From positions 578,001-642,000 of the forward strand of contig CAUYUJ010000903.1 of assembly GCA_963575745.1 (NCBI GenBank): 64,000 nt of DNA, read 5' to 3'. Below are positions 1 through 10,953 of the stretch, in pieces; position 1 is the stretch's first letter; every line of letters begins with the position of its first letter. The notes beneath the pieces were generated by a model. It was not told the origin of the DNA. It did no database searches and worked only from the letters and a program-made list of their open reading frames with translations. The DNA is from Prorocentrum cordatum. Its lineage: Eukaryota > Sar > Dinophyceae > Prorocentrales > Prorocentraceae. A program made the translations under genes and the position numbers.

Positions 1-976
1 CTGTCGGCAACGATATTCCTGGCCCCCCATCCACGTCCTGGGCTTCGGCGGAGGTGCGCCGAGCGCCGCCGAGCAGTCCAGTGCCTCCGTCTCCGTCAGC
101 GTCTCCTCGTGGTCCAGCTTGTCGCCTGCGCCGTTTGCCTCGCCCCCCTCGATGCAAGGCGCGTTCGCCATTGCGTCGTGCATGATGGTGTCCTCCTCGT
201 CGCCGGAAAGCGCTTGCTCATTTTCTTCTCGTGCCCTTGCTGAATCGGCCGCCCATGTAAGCGTCAGCTCGTCGGTCGCCGTTCCTGCGCATGAAAATCG
301 CAACCAACTTGTTCATGTCATAATCGCACCCCGTCTGGATGAATACCTGGATTCGCCCCGTCCTGGCTAGGCCTGCCCCCTGCAGCAGTAGAAACCCCAT
401 CGCCGTCTCGGCAAGGGCGTCGGGGAGCAGCCTGGCCAGCTCCTTCAGTTCAGTTCTGACACTGTTGGTGAACTTCATCAGCGCCTCCACGCGCGATCTC
501 GGTGCCGCGAGCAGCGTCTTTTCCAGCTGCTGGAAGGTCTCGGCGCATGCCTCTGGAAACGCGAGCGCGCCCAAGGCCATGCTGACAGCCTCAAGCCCCC
601 CAGCGTACTGCACACTCCATGGTCGCAGATGCCGTGTCGCCGTCGCCGCCTCCTTCGTCAGGTGCAACAGTAGCGTGTATCCCTGCCCTTCTGGCGGTAT
701 TGCCGTGAGTCGACACCACCTGTCTATCGCCAACCTCTTCTCTGGCCGCTCGTTGAAATCTTTGCCGTCCCACGAAGAACAGGGGGGGTATTTACCTCGG
801 CGCGTTCCTCTTCGATGGTGTCCTTCGTGTTCGTCATCTCGATATTGCTTACCTCGAGCCACCACCGCCTTCTGGAACTGTTTTGGCATGCCGAATCCTC
901 TCGAATCTGAGTTGTCTGAGTGCGTGTCCGATCCGCTCTCCTCGAACGTCTTGCCGCGTTTTTCCCGCACAATCAA
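1..976 (-). mobile_element. Ty1/copia-like gag fragment, frameshifted, runs off left edge
   Basis: A minus-strand frame of 252 aa (976 to 218) resembles the gag-like domain common in dinoflagellate copia-type polyproteins: a charged lead, then SWDGKDFN, then IDRWCRLTAIPPEGQG, then TLLLHLTKEA, then a helical stretch with LEALMKF-like and LPDALAETAMGFLLLQGAGL segments. The frame stops at about 218, but from about 293 another minus frame is open to the window edge and encodes an acidic linker (EENEQALSGDEED). That pattern fits one indel rather than a true C-terminus. The ATG at 976 is only the first Met; coding may begin further upstream. Protease, integrase and reverse transcriptase, if present, would lie left of the window. 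Assignment rests on pattern recall of the family, not on a search. Confidence 0.5.
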
Positions 977-1667
977 TCATCATAGTCGTCGTTTGCCCAC
1001 CAAACTCCCCAGCCGCCTTGATCCCCATGGCCCGTTCTCGAATCGAGATCCTGCAACGCTCTGCGCTGCCGACTCCGCCTTCGACAGGGGTCCCGTGTGC
1101 CGTCGTCGATGGTGTCGTGAGGTTCGCCCCTGCTGCCCTTCGGCTTCTCATCGCCTACGATGTCCCACTTTCGCTTGTCTACGTCGTGGCTGCTGTCGTT
1201 GCCGTCGCTCCGCTTACCACGTGTGGCTATAGTCTCAAATGCTAGCACGCGTCGTCGAGACATCGATACAACGAGGGAGGTCGAAGGATGTGGTGGCGAG
1301 CGCTCTTCAATACCGAGCGCTCGTGCTCCTGAGAGGGGGCCAACAAGCCCCCTTTCCCCTAAACCGAAACGGCGGTAAAAAAGGAAAAGGGGTACAGGTT
1401 CTGGGCTGAGACCAGTCAGCTCCGAAAGGGCCCCAGGAAGCTCCTGAAGACCTCCGGCAGACTCCGAGGGCCTTCTAGATTCACACGCCCTGGGAGCGAC
1501 GAGCAGCACGTCGAGACTTCTAGATGCGTTCCCTGGAGGACCCGCCGACTAATCCACTCGATCCGAGCAGCCACGACCATCGCAGAGGTCGCCGGCACCC
1601 GCCGCCGCAGTGAGCGCAGATGCGCCCGCAAAACCCTCGAACAGGCAGGTGCCTGGGCCAGAGAGGC
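977..1667. other. No gene recognised
   Basis: GC-rich non-repetitive sequence upstream of the gag fragment. A 178-aa minus frame (1509-973) is low in hydrophobic residues and matches nothing I recognise. It could hold the 5' part of the retroelement. Confidence 0.3.
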
Positions 1668-1719
1668 TATGACGACGATGATGGCGATGATGACGATGAT
1701 GATGATGATGATGATGATT

Positions 1720-1773
<54 letters not shown>

Positions 1774-1905
1774 ACGATGATGATTAGAGTGTTGATGATG
1801 ATACGGGTGATGGCGATGATGGGGATGATGAAGGGAATGATGAAAAAAAATGATGATGATGGGGATGATGAAGATGAAGAAGATGAAGATGAAGATGAAA
1901 ATGAA

Positions 1906-1966
<61 letters not shown>

Positions 1967-1970
1967 CTGC

Positions 1971-2026
<56 letters not shown>

Positions 2027-2101
2027 CGGATGGTGGTGATGATGATGGTGAGAGGAGGAGGGGGAGGAGGAGGAGGAGGAGGAGGAGGAGGAGGGAGGGG
2101 G
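1668..2101. repeat. (GAT)n microsatellite followed by (GGA)n
   Basis: About 385 bp of almost pure GAT triplets with short interruptions (an AAAAAAATGATG island near 1843, GCTGCT near 1968), then about 48 bp of GGA. It generates poly-Met, poly-Asp and poly-Ile/Ser shadow frames on both strands. Confidence 0.97.
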
Positions 2102-2529
2102 AAAGAAAAGAGAGGACCGCGGGGCGCCGTCTCTTCAACACGAAGACCCAACACCACAATATCGTTGGGAAACACCCATACAAAGTGTCCGTGCGTCCTC
2201 TCAGCATGGCCTACCTGGTCGTCGAAATGCGTAGCAAAAAACGGGACGCGGCGCACATCGCGCGCAGACGTACGGGGCAACCCTGAGCGGGACGGGCCAT
2301 CTTACCTCTCAAAAGCCACTACAAAGTCGACATGCTTCTTTTGAGCGAGGATTTGTTGTCGTCAGATTTGCGAAATGCGTGGCAAAAATGAGGCGCGGTG
2401 CGCATCGCGCGCGACACAGCGAAATGTCGTTTCCGCTTTGGCGCCGCGCGCATGTTTTCTGAAAGTTGCGTTCCCGCTAAGGCGCGGCGCGCATTTGTTG
2501 TCCGCCAATTCGTCGAGCACCTGGGGCCT
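2102..2529. other. Unique-looking GC-rich DNA with a two-copy short repeat
   Basis: No gene recognised. Related motifs occur near 2227 and 2371: AAATGCGTRGCAAAAA followed by a GCGCAYCGCGCGC core. A GCGCGGCGCGCAT word near 2481 recalls the 81-bp array at 57 kb. Confidence 0.4.
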
Positions 2530-2828
2530 AGGGCCCCCTTTGGGCCCCCTCAAGGTCTCCTGGAACATCCTGGGTTTTTTTCGGGGGTTCCCCCGGGCCT
2601 CGTGGATCCTCCTGGGGCCTCCTGAGGCATCCTGGGAATTCCTGAGATTCCCTGGGGCTTCCTGACAGTTCCTAAAGCTTCGAAGAGCCTCCTTGAAACT
2701 CCTAGGGCTTCGTGGGCCCTCCTGGAGCCTCCTGGGGTCTTTTGGGATTCGCTTGGGTTTTCTGCAACCTCCTGGGGTCTCCTGAGGCCTCCTGGGGCCT
2801 CCTGAAGCTTCCTGGGGCCTCCTCGGCT
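2530..2828. repeat. CCTGGGGCCTCCTGA-type degenerate tandem array
   Basis: About 300 bp of 12-15 bp units on the theme CTCCTGGGGCCT. It is related in style to the TCTTGG arrays further right but keeps CCTGG instead of TCTTGG. The same subtype recurs at 43461-43860. Confidence 0.85.
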
Positions 2829-3197
2829 CGCGCTACAAATGCCAGCGCGGTCTTTGAAACGCGCCAGGGATTCCCCATCGGTAACCGCCATCGTGGCTGC
2901 ATCACCTGTGGCAAACCACCTTGCCGATCGGATGTCGGCCCCCAGTTGCGCGGGCATGCTATGCTTGCCTCGCTCGAACTGGCTAGTTTGACGCCTACTC
3001 CTACTCTTACTCCTATTCCTACTGTTTTTCCTCCTTCCCTGGCCCCCAAGGAGTGTCCCGAAGAGGCCCTCCAAGGCCGCGCCCTTGCTCCCAGAGATTT
3101 CTCTGTCCACCCTGGTCGCCCGCTCTGTTTCACTACATGTGTCTACTCGCCCCCTTCCCCGTCAACTCTTATGGACAGGGCGCGCGAATGTGACGAT

Positions 3198-3520
3198 GGG
3201 GAAATTTTCCGCCGCATCCGCAAGCGAAGGCGCAAGCGGCGTCAGAGGTCAACCCGGGCTACGGGCAGAGCTTAATTGCCCAGCGAACGCGCTCACGGCT
3301 GCCGAGGCTGCCGCCGAGGGAGGCTGAGGGGCGCCGGGGGCTGAAGGCAGGCTGCGAAAGCTGCCAGGAAAGCCAGGCTACCAGCGTGCGGCCGCTGATG
3401 GGGATATTTTTTTCGGTCGCGCCCGCTATAGCGAAGGCGTTAGCGGAGTCAGAAACGCTACGGGTCGCGACAGCGGCCTAATTAGCAGCTGAACGCGCCG
3501 CGAGCCGGCCGGCACACTCG
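3198..3520. repeat. Two diverged copies of a GATGGGGA-headed repeat
   Basis: Copies begin near 3198 (gatggggaaattttcc) and 3398 (gatggggatattttttt). Each continues into a GCGAAGGCG/AGCGG-type GC-rich body. A third copy starts near 8541, and a stub (gatggggatacgcg) near 8751. Between 2829 and 3197 no gene is seen. The family could be a SINE or MITE, but no A/B boxes or terminal inverted repeats were identified. Confidence 0.5.
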
Positions 3521-5312
3521 CCCAGCAGCGGCTGACTGCGCGGGAAGAGCGGCGAGCTGAGGGCGTCCAGGGTGCTCGTGCACTTGCAACGCGGCAAAAT
3601 GCTAGTGAACTCAAGAGGTGCCGAGTGGCAAAACCCAGACGAGCGTGAGGACGATAGCTGTGGGCTGCATGTCCACCATGCCGTTGGAGTGCCCAGACGT
3701 GGTAAGCGAAGGGCCGTGGCCAGCGGGGCGCCAAGCCCAGGCCGCGCCAACGGCGTGCGCGAGCCAGCTGAGCTGCTCCGCCGAGGAACGTCGAATACCA
3801 GGCTGGGGGTGGGAAGGGCCCGGGGGGGGCGGCCGCGGCTGCGAAGGCTGAACCGCTCGAAGCAAACTGGCCTCCAGGGGCCGTGCTGATGGTGATGCTT
3901 TTTGATTGGCGGCTCCAAGGAGAAGTCCAGGAAGCGGGGCAAGCACGTCTGGGGCACAGGGCGAGATAATTGGCAACGAAGGCGCCTAGGCCAACGAAAC
4001 AGGTGCACCGGCAAGAGGCAAAATGCCCCTCATTAAGCTGCGAGCCACCCGCGAACGGGAAAGGAAGCACCAGAAAGGAAAAGACGGAGAGGAGTCGCAC
4101 AGTGGCGCCAGCTCAAACCATCCAGCTCACAGAGCACAGGCCGGGGCAGGGCAGACAAGTGGCAAGACAGTGGGCACGCGAGGCCGCACCGCTCACCACT
4201 GCGAGGCGAGAGGAGTGGGGAAGCGCGGGCAAAAGAGGGGTGGCCATGTAAGCCTCACTCACTTGGACTCCTGGGCGCGATCCGACGTGAGCCAACGACC
4301 ATTGCACTGACGTCGAAACAGCCGCAGAGTACGCACCTCGACTGCCTGGCCCGGGGCGACGGGGGAAACGGCAGCAGGTGTGGCCGAGCACCATGGACCA
4401 ACCCGTAGGAGAGCATGAGTACGGTCAGAGGATGAACCACTTGAGCAGTACCAGGAGCACGATGATGGCTCCCGACCAGGGGTGGATCACGTTGTCGGCG
4501 AGAAGCGCAGGCAGCTCACCCCGCGCGGCGGACGGGGGGAGCAAGCGGCGCGCGTCAATCGGGGGCCGTGGTGGACCAGAAGGGGGAACGTCGACAGACG
4601 AGCAAAGGGTGTACCACTTGCCGCACCGCATTCACTCCAGGTCCAGCCCCCGGCGGCGCCGGGGCAGGCAGGGGCCCGAGCAGCCAGAGCAACGCCAGGT
4701 GGCAGCGCGGCCCGCCCTCACCAAGGAGCGCTGCGGGAAATCCGCCAGGGGGTGCACAGACCCGAGTGCTCCACGAGCGTCGGCGGGGGGGAAGTCGCGC
4801 GCGGCCGAATGCGCAGGAGGAGAAGAGGGGGGGGGGGGGGAGACGCAGCCGATAGCCGCAAAATCAATTGAATGAATGGAGGAGGGGGAGGCGTCGCCAC
4901 AGCGAGCGTAGCGAGACCCAGGCCACTGCGATTGCACCGCGCGACGCGGGGGACCTCGATTACGGGGGGAACAGGGCGCCTGAGATGCCGGGGGGCGCCG
5001 TGTCCCAGCTGCAGGGCCGCAACGTCGGGGGGAAACGCGTGAGGCGCAACGCGTCGGAGTCAGGCGCGGCGCGCGGGGTGGGCCTATGGCCACCATCCCC
5101 AGCCTGCCAAAGTAAGTGTCCCAGGGGGGACAAAGTGGGTGTCCCAGCGTTGCACGGGTGGTGGGTTATTTCAGCCGCCACCCGCCTACGAAGGGCGCCG
5201 CGAGACCAGCGTAGGCTGTCTAGCGCACAGCGCACGGGTATTGGTGCACCTCTACCCCGACAGAAATGCACGGGGGCATTAAGGCCGAGGCCTGGCGCTG
5301 CGGCGAAACTCC
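3521..5312. other. GC-rich DNA without a confident gene
   Basis: Both strands are open in several frames because AT content is very low. A 224-aa minus frame (4100-3426) starts with a signal-like hydrophobic stretch, and a short minus frame near 4425-4510 ends in a hydrophobic segment (SGAIIVLLVLLKWFIL). They could be remnants of the 3' part of the broken coding region to the right, but I cannot connect them. Confidence 0.25.
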
Positions 5313-7123
5313 TCAGTCCACTGCTGCCTCGCTGCGCGCAGCAAAGGGCCGGTTGAGGACCATGGGGCCGCCAACCCAGCGGGCGCCGCCTGGAACGGAG
5401 GGGCCCCAGATAGCCCACAACGTCAACGCGATGGAGACAACCTTGTAGAGGGCGGGGGAGGCCGTTCCCAGCTGCCCCAGGTCGTCATTGCCCAGCAAGC
5501 AAGCGTTACTCTCCATGACAGTCCGAGTGGCAACCTGAGAATGGACATGGCTGGATGAAGAAAGGCTTGAACCGCGCGTAGGCTACGTGGGCCATCCTCC
5601 TCAGGACCCGGGTTGGGGCCCGATGAGCAGGTGTGGGGGCTGCGTGGGGCGGGCCCGCGGAGGGGCCCTGCGCGGGCGGGCAAGCCCTTCTGACCTGGGG
5701 GGTACTTGGGCGCCTGCGTCAGGGCCATGTCGCGATCACTTGGGGTCAAAATCCCACCCGCGCTGGCGATGGCCCGCGCAGCGGGTGTCTCCTCTGGGGG
5801 AGGACCGCTTCCCCCTGACCTTCCAGTCTGCGTCGGCCCATGTGTCTCGATGGGGCCCCCACGCGTCCCAGGACTGCCAAAAACGCCAGGGGGCTGCAGA
5901 TCCAGATGCACCTGTCTGCGCGGCCCTGCCCTCGGAGGCCCACGGGGGATTCCTTGCAACCTCTTGGCCCTGATTGGACCACGGGTGTTTGCCTCCGCTT
6001 CCGATGGGGGGCTCCGCCGCGCGTGCTCTATTGTCGCGCTGCGCGTGTTTGCGCTGCTTCTCCATGACGTTTGGCCAGTCGACGTGGGGCTGGTACTCAC
6101 TGTCCACTTTGTAGGCGTCGTATCCCACTTTGCCCCATGCCCGGAGGAAGTCGTCGCACTGCCGTGGGGTGTTCCGCCAGGGGTCAGACTTGATGTTGAC
6201 CCAGGAGGACCCTTGCCTGCGCGCCGCCTTGCTGGCCCAGGCGCTCCACACCCCATTGAAAGCACACGCCCCCCCCCCCCATTATTTTCTGCATTCGCGT
6301 AATCTTTTTCTGGCGCAGGCTCGTCCCTTGTGACGTCTACGTCGCCGATGGGCCTCAGGTACATGGGGGGGCCACCCATGGGGTCGTCTCGGCGCGCAGG
6401 TGGGATTGCTGCTGTCTGTGCGTCGTGCCGCCATCCCTGTGAGCTGTGGCGCTGCCTGGGTGAGCTGAGGGGTGGTGTGGCAGAGTGTTCTCTGCTGCGG
6501 TCTTCAGCGATTGTGGGTGGTCGGCGGCCTGCTACGCCCCCCGATTGTCTGAGTGAACGGCCGTCACCGATGCGATCGTTCCAGGTTCGTCCCTCACTGG
6601 GGGGGGGGGGCTTCGTCCCTCATCCATGTGTCGCGCGGTGCCCCTCGATCTGACGCCCGCGCAAATGGGGGCCAGGCTGCGGATTCAGCCCTGTGAGGGG
6701 GCTGGGTCCATAAAGGGGGGGGGGCCTTGGGCCGCCGCCGGATAGGTGCGTGCTGGTCTGTCTGCGTCATCAGCCTGGTGCGCAGAACCGCCCTGTTGTT
6801 CTGGGTCGGGGGAACTTGGCGGGCTGTCGTCCGTCTCGGACTGCTTGTCGGCGTCGTCATCCCAGTCAATGCCTTCCGGGTTGCCGTCTCCGTTCGGGTG
6901 CTCTGGCGAGGAAGGCACCTCTTCGGGGGGTCCATCGGGCGGGCCAGGCGCGTCAGGTTCCTGGGGGGAGGTGCTGGCACAGGCCGGGGTGGCGTCGTGC
7001 TCCTCCGCGCGTTGGTCGGTCGTGGGCAGCTCCGCCCTCTCCTGGGGCCTGCTGGGCCAGCTGGCAGCGGGCGACTCCTCTTCTGTTCCTCTGGACGTCA
7101 CGTCCTGTGGTTGGGCGGCGAGG
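5313..7123 (-). pseudogene. Broken coding region of unknown function, frame changes mostly at homopolymers
   Basis: Continuing directly after the TAA at 7126 in the same frame, an acidic Pro/Glu/Asp-rich stretch (GNPEGIDWDDDADKQSET) runs to about 6722. The coding-like frame then changes at G/C runs near 6714-6722, 6598-6609 and 6271-6281, and again at a CCCCCC near 6003-6010. In between are Trp-rich segments such as RDTWMRDE, SEGRTWNDRIGDG and DFLRAWGKVGYDAYKVDSEY. A last segment after a CAG acceptor-like site at 5535 (ATRTVMESNACLLGNDD, then LYKVVSIALTLWAIWGP) looks like one transmembrane helix. No family is recognised. Coincidence of shifts with mononucleotide runs suggests sequencing indels in one long gene at least as strongly as a true pseudogene. 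Confidence 0.45.
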
Positions 7124-7125
7124 AG

Positions 7126-8539
7126 TTATATTGTCCCTTTGGCGAGATACTTCTGCAGCTCCGTGAGGAACTGCGTGAGGGTGTGTATCGGCTGACGGTG
7201 GGGGCACTGTCCTTTCTGATTGTCGAGGTTGCCAGCGTAGTGTACCCATTCCTTTTTGTACTTTGGGTTGCTATCCACCAGACGTGTGACAACCCTGGCT
7301 GCAGCAGCCCTCTTTCCGTCCCATGGGATGTGTGGGGGGTGGCCGTTGCTGGGGATCTCCTCTCCGTAGATTGAGTCCAGGAAGGGCAGCAATTGCTCGA
7401 AGGGCCATCCCGCTTCGTCGGTCACGTCGCCCACTATATCCTTCCCCCGTCGCTGCACATAGGCCTCCCAGAGGGTGTAGGATGTGTGGCCCCACTCTAT
7501 GAGGTACCTCACTAAAGCGCGAACGGGGGCTCTCGACTCCTCCCCGGCCAGCCGGTGGGTAGAGTACGTAGGCAGCTGGGGCGCAGGGGGTGGCGGCTGG
7601 TTGGGGAAGAAGTAGGGGGTGGTGGCTCCGCCGGCCAACCCGTTTTGTTCGTGGGCGGCTGGGGGCAGTGCTGACTGATCGTCGCCTGGTGGGACCAGTG
7701 TGCCAGTGCCTGTGCCCGAGGCCTGGTCGGCTGGGGAGAGGTGTGCCGCCATGTCGTAGTTGCACCAGTCCTCAGGAATGTCGGTTGTGGCCTGTCGCAC
7801 TGCGGGGGTGGCGGGGTGCACCTCGTCGGAGTAGCGGTCGAGTATTTGGTCGAGGACGCCCGGGGCGATGCTCCAAATGTGAACGAGGCACCTCCTACAG
7901 GCCCATGTTGCGTTCCACTTCCGTGCGGCCCATAAAAAGGGCATTGCGTCCCACGACGGGAGCCCTGTCTGCTCGTTGCAGCTGGCGTCCGCTTTTGGGC
8001 GCCATATGAAGCATCCCAGGGCCAGACGGCCAGGCATCCATTCAAGCAACGGGGAGCCGGGGGAGCAGGTGTCGCACGTGGCCGAATACATTTGGGTGAT
8101 GTGCGTTTCTGCACCAAACCTGCCGTCTGTGAGCCTGTGTGGTGGGAGGGTAGTGCCGGCGCAGGTTGGCTGGAAGGGGCGCGGCGCCCGCCTGACAAGG
8201 TCAATCAGGGATGAAGGGATCGAGGCTTCGTTGGGGCGTCCGAACCCCAGCGGGAGACTGGACAGTGAGGGGAGGGTCCGAGCTCTCTTGCGCGCTCGTT
8301 CGTCGCCCATTCTGCGCTTGTACTCCTGCAGCCGCTGCTGCATGGGTTTCTTGGGACCGCCTGCAGCCTGGTTGGGGTCAGGAACATGGATTCCCCTGCT
8401 TTCCAGGGAGCTGACCCAGCACATCTCACAGAGCCATCTGCGATTCTTACCCTTCATGTATGCCTGCGCGCGGTTCTGGGCGAGCAGCTCACGGGGGTCG
8501 TCATCTTCCCAGGTGCCGGCTGTTCCCTGTCGTCCCGTG
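7126..8539 (-). CDS. Hypothetical Cys/Trp-rich protein, 5' part of the broken gene
   Basis: An open minus frame of about 443 aa from the ATG at 8457, and open upstream to about 8539 (TWEDDDPRELLAQNRAQAY), so the true start may be earlier. Three CxxC pairs are visible (CEMC, CDTC, CRRC), spaced like a split zinc ribbon. Other coding-like features are a basic stretch (RRMGDERARKRARTL), W-rich segments (FLWAARKWNATWACRRC) and a C-terminal part with LTQFLTELQKYLAKG. A single TAA at 7126 separates it from the same-frame continuation to the left. That stop could be genuine, an error or a readthrough site. No known family is recognised and no function is proposed. Codon use is GC3-rich, as in the transporter. 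Confidence 0.5.
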
Positions 8540-9110
8540 GCTGATGGGGATATTTTTTTTTTACAGCCGCAGGCGGAAGCGCCAGCGGCGGAAGGTCGCG
8601 AACGGGCCGCGGACGCGACTAAATTGCCTAACGCGCGCAGGGCCGCGGATCAGGCGGCTCACGACAGCGTCCCGGGAAGACGATGCAGTCCAGGTGCCAT
8701 GACAGCCCCTGAACGGGCATGCAGGTGCGTCCAACAGGCCTGAGGGCTGATGGGGATACGCGAAGCGTGAAGAAAAGATGGAGACAGGGCGAAAAACTAC
8801 TCCCGGGAAAGCGGTCGGGACCCCTGGGGCAACGGATAATCATACCGGCGGGTGTCAGGGTCTCGGTTTCCTTTCCACCGCCTTTTGCCAAGCTTCCGCT
8901 GAGCTTCCGCTAGCGGAGCCGCGAATGCTGCAGGCACGTCTTGAACTTTGCAGTTTTCGTTGAATTCGTTCGCTCCCACCAAAGCGATCCAGAGGAGGAG
9001 ACAGCTATCGGCGTGGTGCGTAGCCACACTTCTAGCTTGCTGTAATGCCAAGCTCGCTATGGACGCTCAGGTGGACACGATTCGCCATCTGGCACCTCAT
9101 GCTCTGTAAG
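8540..9110. other. Repeat copy plus a small coding-like frame
   Basis: A third copy of the GATGGGGA repeat begins near 8541, with ten T's followed by ACAG on the plus strand. A minus frame at 9051-8797 (84 aa, with LLLWIALVGANEFNENC) has a protein-like composition and could be an upstream exon of the 7126-8539 gene. No linking splice sites were established. Confidence 0.3.
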
Positions 9111-10898
9111 CTACAATCTGGAAAGGTGCTCCCCGCCGTCCTCGCTGCGTAGCGCCGCGCGCAGCTCCCGAAGGCGCCGGACTGACCGGCGCCTTCCCAG
9201 GCGCCCGCGACTGCGCGGGGCGCCTGCTGTCGGCCCGTCAAAAACAAAAGCTCTCCGCCGACCAATTATGTGGCGGAGCTCCGTGCGCAAACATCCCAGC
9301 ACGACGACGACGACGACGACGCCAACTGTCGCGGCCAGCGGCGGCACCGCCAGCACAGAGCTGCACAGGCCGGCGTCCCCGCCACAGAGGCGCGGAGGGC
9401 GTCCGCCGGCTGAGTACGGACGGCCCTGCGGACGCTCACACCCACACCTCTGTGCATCGTTGAACCGATCCCGATCCCCACGGGCGTGGCCCGGGCCACA
9501 CTGCCGATGTATCCCCCTAGATGGGGATGTAGGCTGTCCCCCTCGAGTTTGTAGGGGCACATCCCCAACTAGGGTGTTGGGATGGTGGGGATCTGGACGG
9601 GGATGGAGAATGCGATAGGGACGGGTTAAACGATGCTGAACCTCGGCGGCGGCCTCGCGGGCCGCATCCCCGTCGCCCGCCGCCCCCCGCGACTCCGTCG
9701 CACGCGGCCCCTCCCTGGGCGGAGGATCGGCCGCGCCCGCCGAGCGGGCACTGGCGCCGGGCGCCTTGGCGGCGAGTGCCGCGACCTCGTGGCGCAACGA
9801 CATGTACTCGTTGCACGCCAGTGCCACCATCAAGATCACACCGCCGACCAGCGTCCACGGCGACGGCGTCTCCCGCATCGCGATCCACACGAGGAAAGGG
9901 CCGAGCACGAGCTCGAGCAGCATGAACATACCGACCTCGGAGGACAATATGTACTTGGGGGCAATGGCGAAGAGGGCGTCCGCCACGGGCAGCAACGCGG
10001 CGCCGTTCAGAGCGCTGGGCACCAGCCCGGCCACCCCAGACGCGGGCCAGCACTCCTCCCCGACGCGGCCTTGCGCCAAGACGACGCCCAGTGCGACGGA
10101 AAAGACCGATGCGGGCAGCGCGGCGGGGACGAGCGTCGCCTGCAGGCGCGCGATCTCCGCGTGACGACAAACTGTCAGGAGGGCGGCCATCGCGACGCCG
10201 CAGCACAGGGCGATTGTGTTACCCAGGACCGACTGCCTCCCGGACGCCGCCTCCTCGCGCGTGCCGCCCCAGAACGCCAGCGCCACGGCCCCCAGGCTCA
10301 CGACCAGGGCCAGAGCGGTGTGCCGCTGCGGCCACTCCTGAAACCACACCACGCTGAACAGCGCGCACCACAGCGGGCTGAGGCTCAGGAACACCAGGTT
10401 ATCTGCGGCGGTCGTGTGCAGCGCCCCCAGGGTGAAGAGCAGCTCCTGGACGCACTGGAGAACCGCCGCCGCCCAGAAGTGCCACCCCGCCGCCCTCGCC
10501 TGAGCGAGGTACCCCCGCGGGCCGCCGTACGCCACCAGCCCGAGCCCGACGAACGTCGCGAGGAGCTTGAAGAGGTACTTGTGCAGCACGACGCAGTTCG
10601 CCTGCTGGGGGACCACATGCGAACCCTGCCCCTACCCCCCCCACGAGTTCTGAGGGGGAGGGGGGGGCGGTCACTTCGCTCGGGAGCCTCGGAACGAAGT
10701 AAACCCCACCCCCCCCTCAGAAATCGTGGGGGGTAGGGGCAGGGTTCGCATGTGGTCCCCTACCTGCGGCAGCTGCAGCTCCGCGTAGCGTACCAGCACG
10801 ATGTCGGGCGACAGGCAGACCACGCCCGCGATGGTTACCAGGACGCCCTTCGTGTGCGAGGACAGTGCCGGCGCCGCGCCGCGCCCGTCTGCGGCCAT
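9111..10898 (-). CDS. Drug/metabolite transporter superfamily (EamA-type) membrane protein
   Basis: Exon 1 runs 10898-10764 (45 codons, phase 0). Exon 2 runs from 10604. Together they encode ten hydrophobic helices: GVLVTIAGVVCLSPDIVLVR, LFKLLATFVGLGLVAYGG, a helix around LQCVQELLFTLGAL, FLSLSPLWCALFSVVW, ALALVVSLGAVALAFW, a helix around IALCCGVAMAALLTV, PASVFSVALGVVLA, a helix around NGAALLPVADALFAIAPKYI, MFMLLELVLGPFLVW and LVGGVILMVALACNEYM. That is the 10-TM layout of DMT/EamA carriers, which export or exchange small metabolites; the substrate cannot be told. A Gly/Ala/Arg-rich tail follows. A second GT-AG palindromic intron (9641-9450) may split the tail, but the frame stays open through it, so the C-terminus is uncertain. 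The stop is at 9111. An SL relic lies 55 nt upstream of the ATG. Confidence 0.8.
9450..9641 (-). mobile_element. Candidate second introner in transporter tail
   Basis: This 192-nt segment starts GTTCAGCATCG and ends CGATGCACAG on the minus strand. The ends are inverted repeats of about 20 bp (GCATCGTTTAACCCGTCCC against the complement of GGGATCGGTTCAACGATGC). Flanks read GCCGAG and AGGTG, so GAGGT may be a target duplication. Its length is a multiple of three and has no stop, so splicing cannot be inferred from frame. Relatives of one end occur outside genes near 17912 and 18351. Confidence 0.6.
10605..10763 (-). mobile_element. Introner: intron 1 of the transporter is a full-length palindrome
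   Basis: This 159-nt GT-AG intron has ends (minus strand) GTAGGGGACCACATGCG and CGCATGTGGTCCCCCAG. Inverted arms of about 54 bp with few mismatches extend inward, and an inner ACTTCG/CGAAGT pair makes nearly the whole intron fold back. The exon edges read CCGCAG and CAGGCG, so CAG may be a 3-bp target duplication that kept the frame and added one Gln. Removal joins TM1 to TM2 of the carrier in phase. Confidence 0.88.
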
Positions 10899-10953
10899 CG
10901 CGCCTGGCGCAGGACACGTATGGAGAAACAAAAGCAACCGAGGCCGAAGTGCA

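Noticed and set aside
339-1232. 297-aa plus ORF opposite the gag fragment
   Set aside because: Cys/Arg/Ser-rich composition typical of an antisense shadow; the minus frame carries the recognisable motif.
1850-2344. Poly-Met/poly-Asp ORFs
   Set aside because: Direct products of the GAT microsatellite.
3426-4100. 224-aa minus ORF with signal-like N-terminus
   Set aside because: Composition (Ala/Arg/Pro/Ser) is that of random GC-rich DNA; no motif, splice site or SL acceptor supports it.
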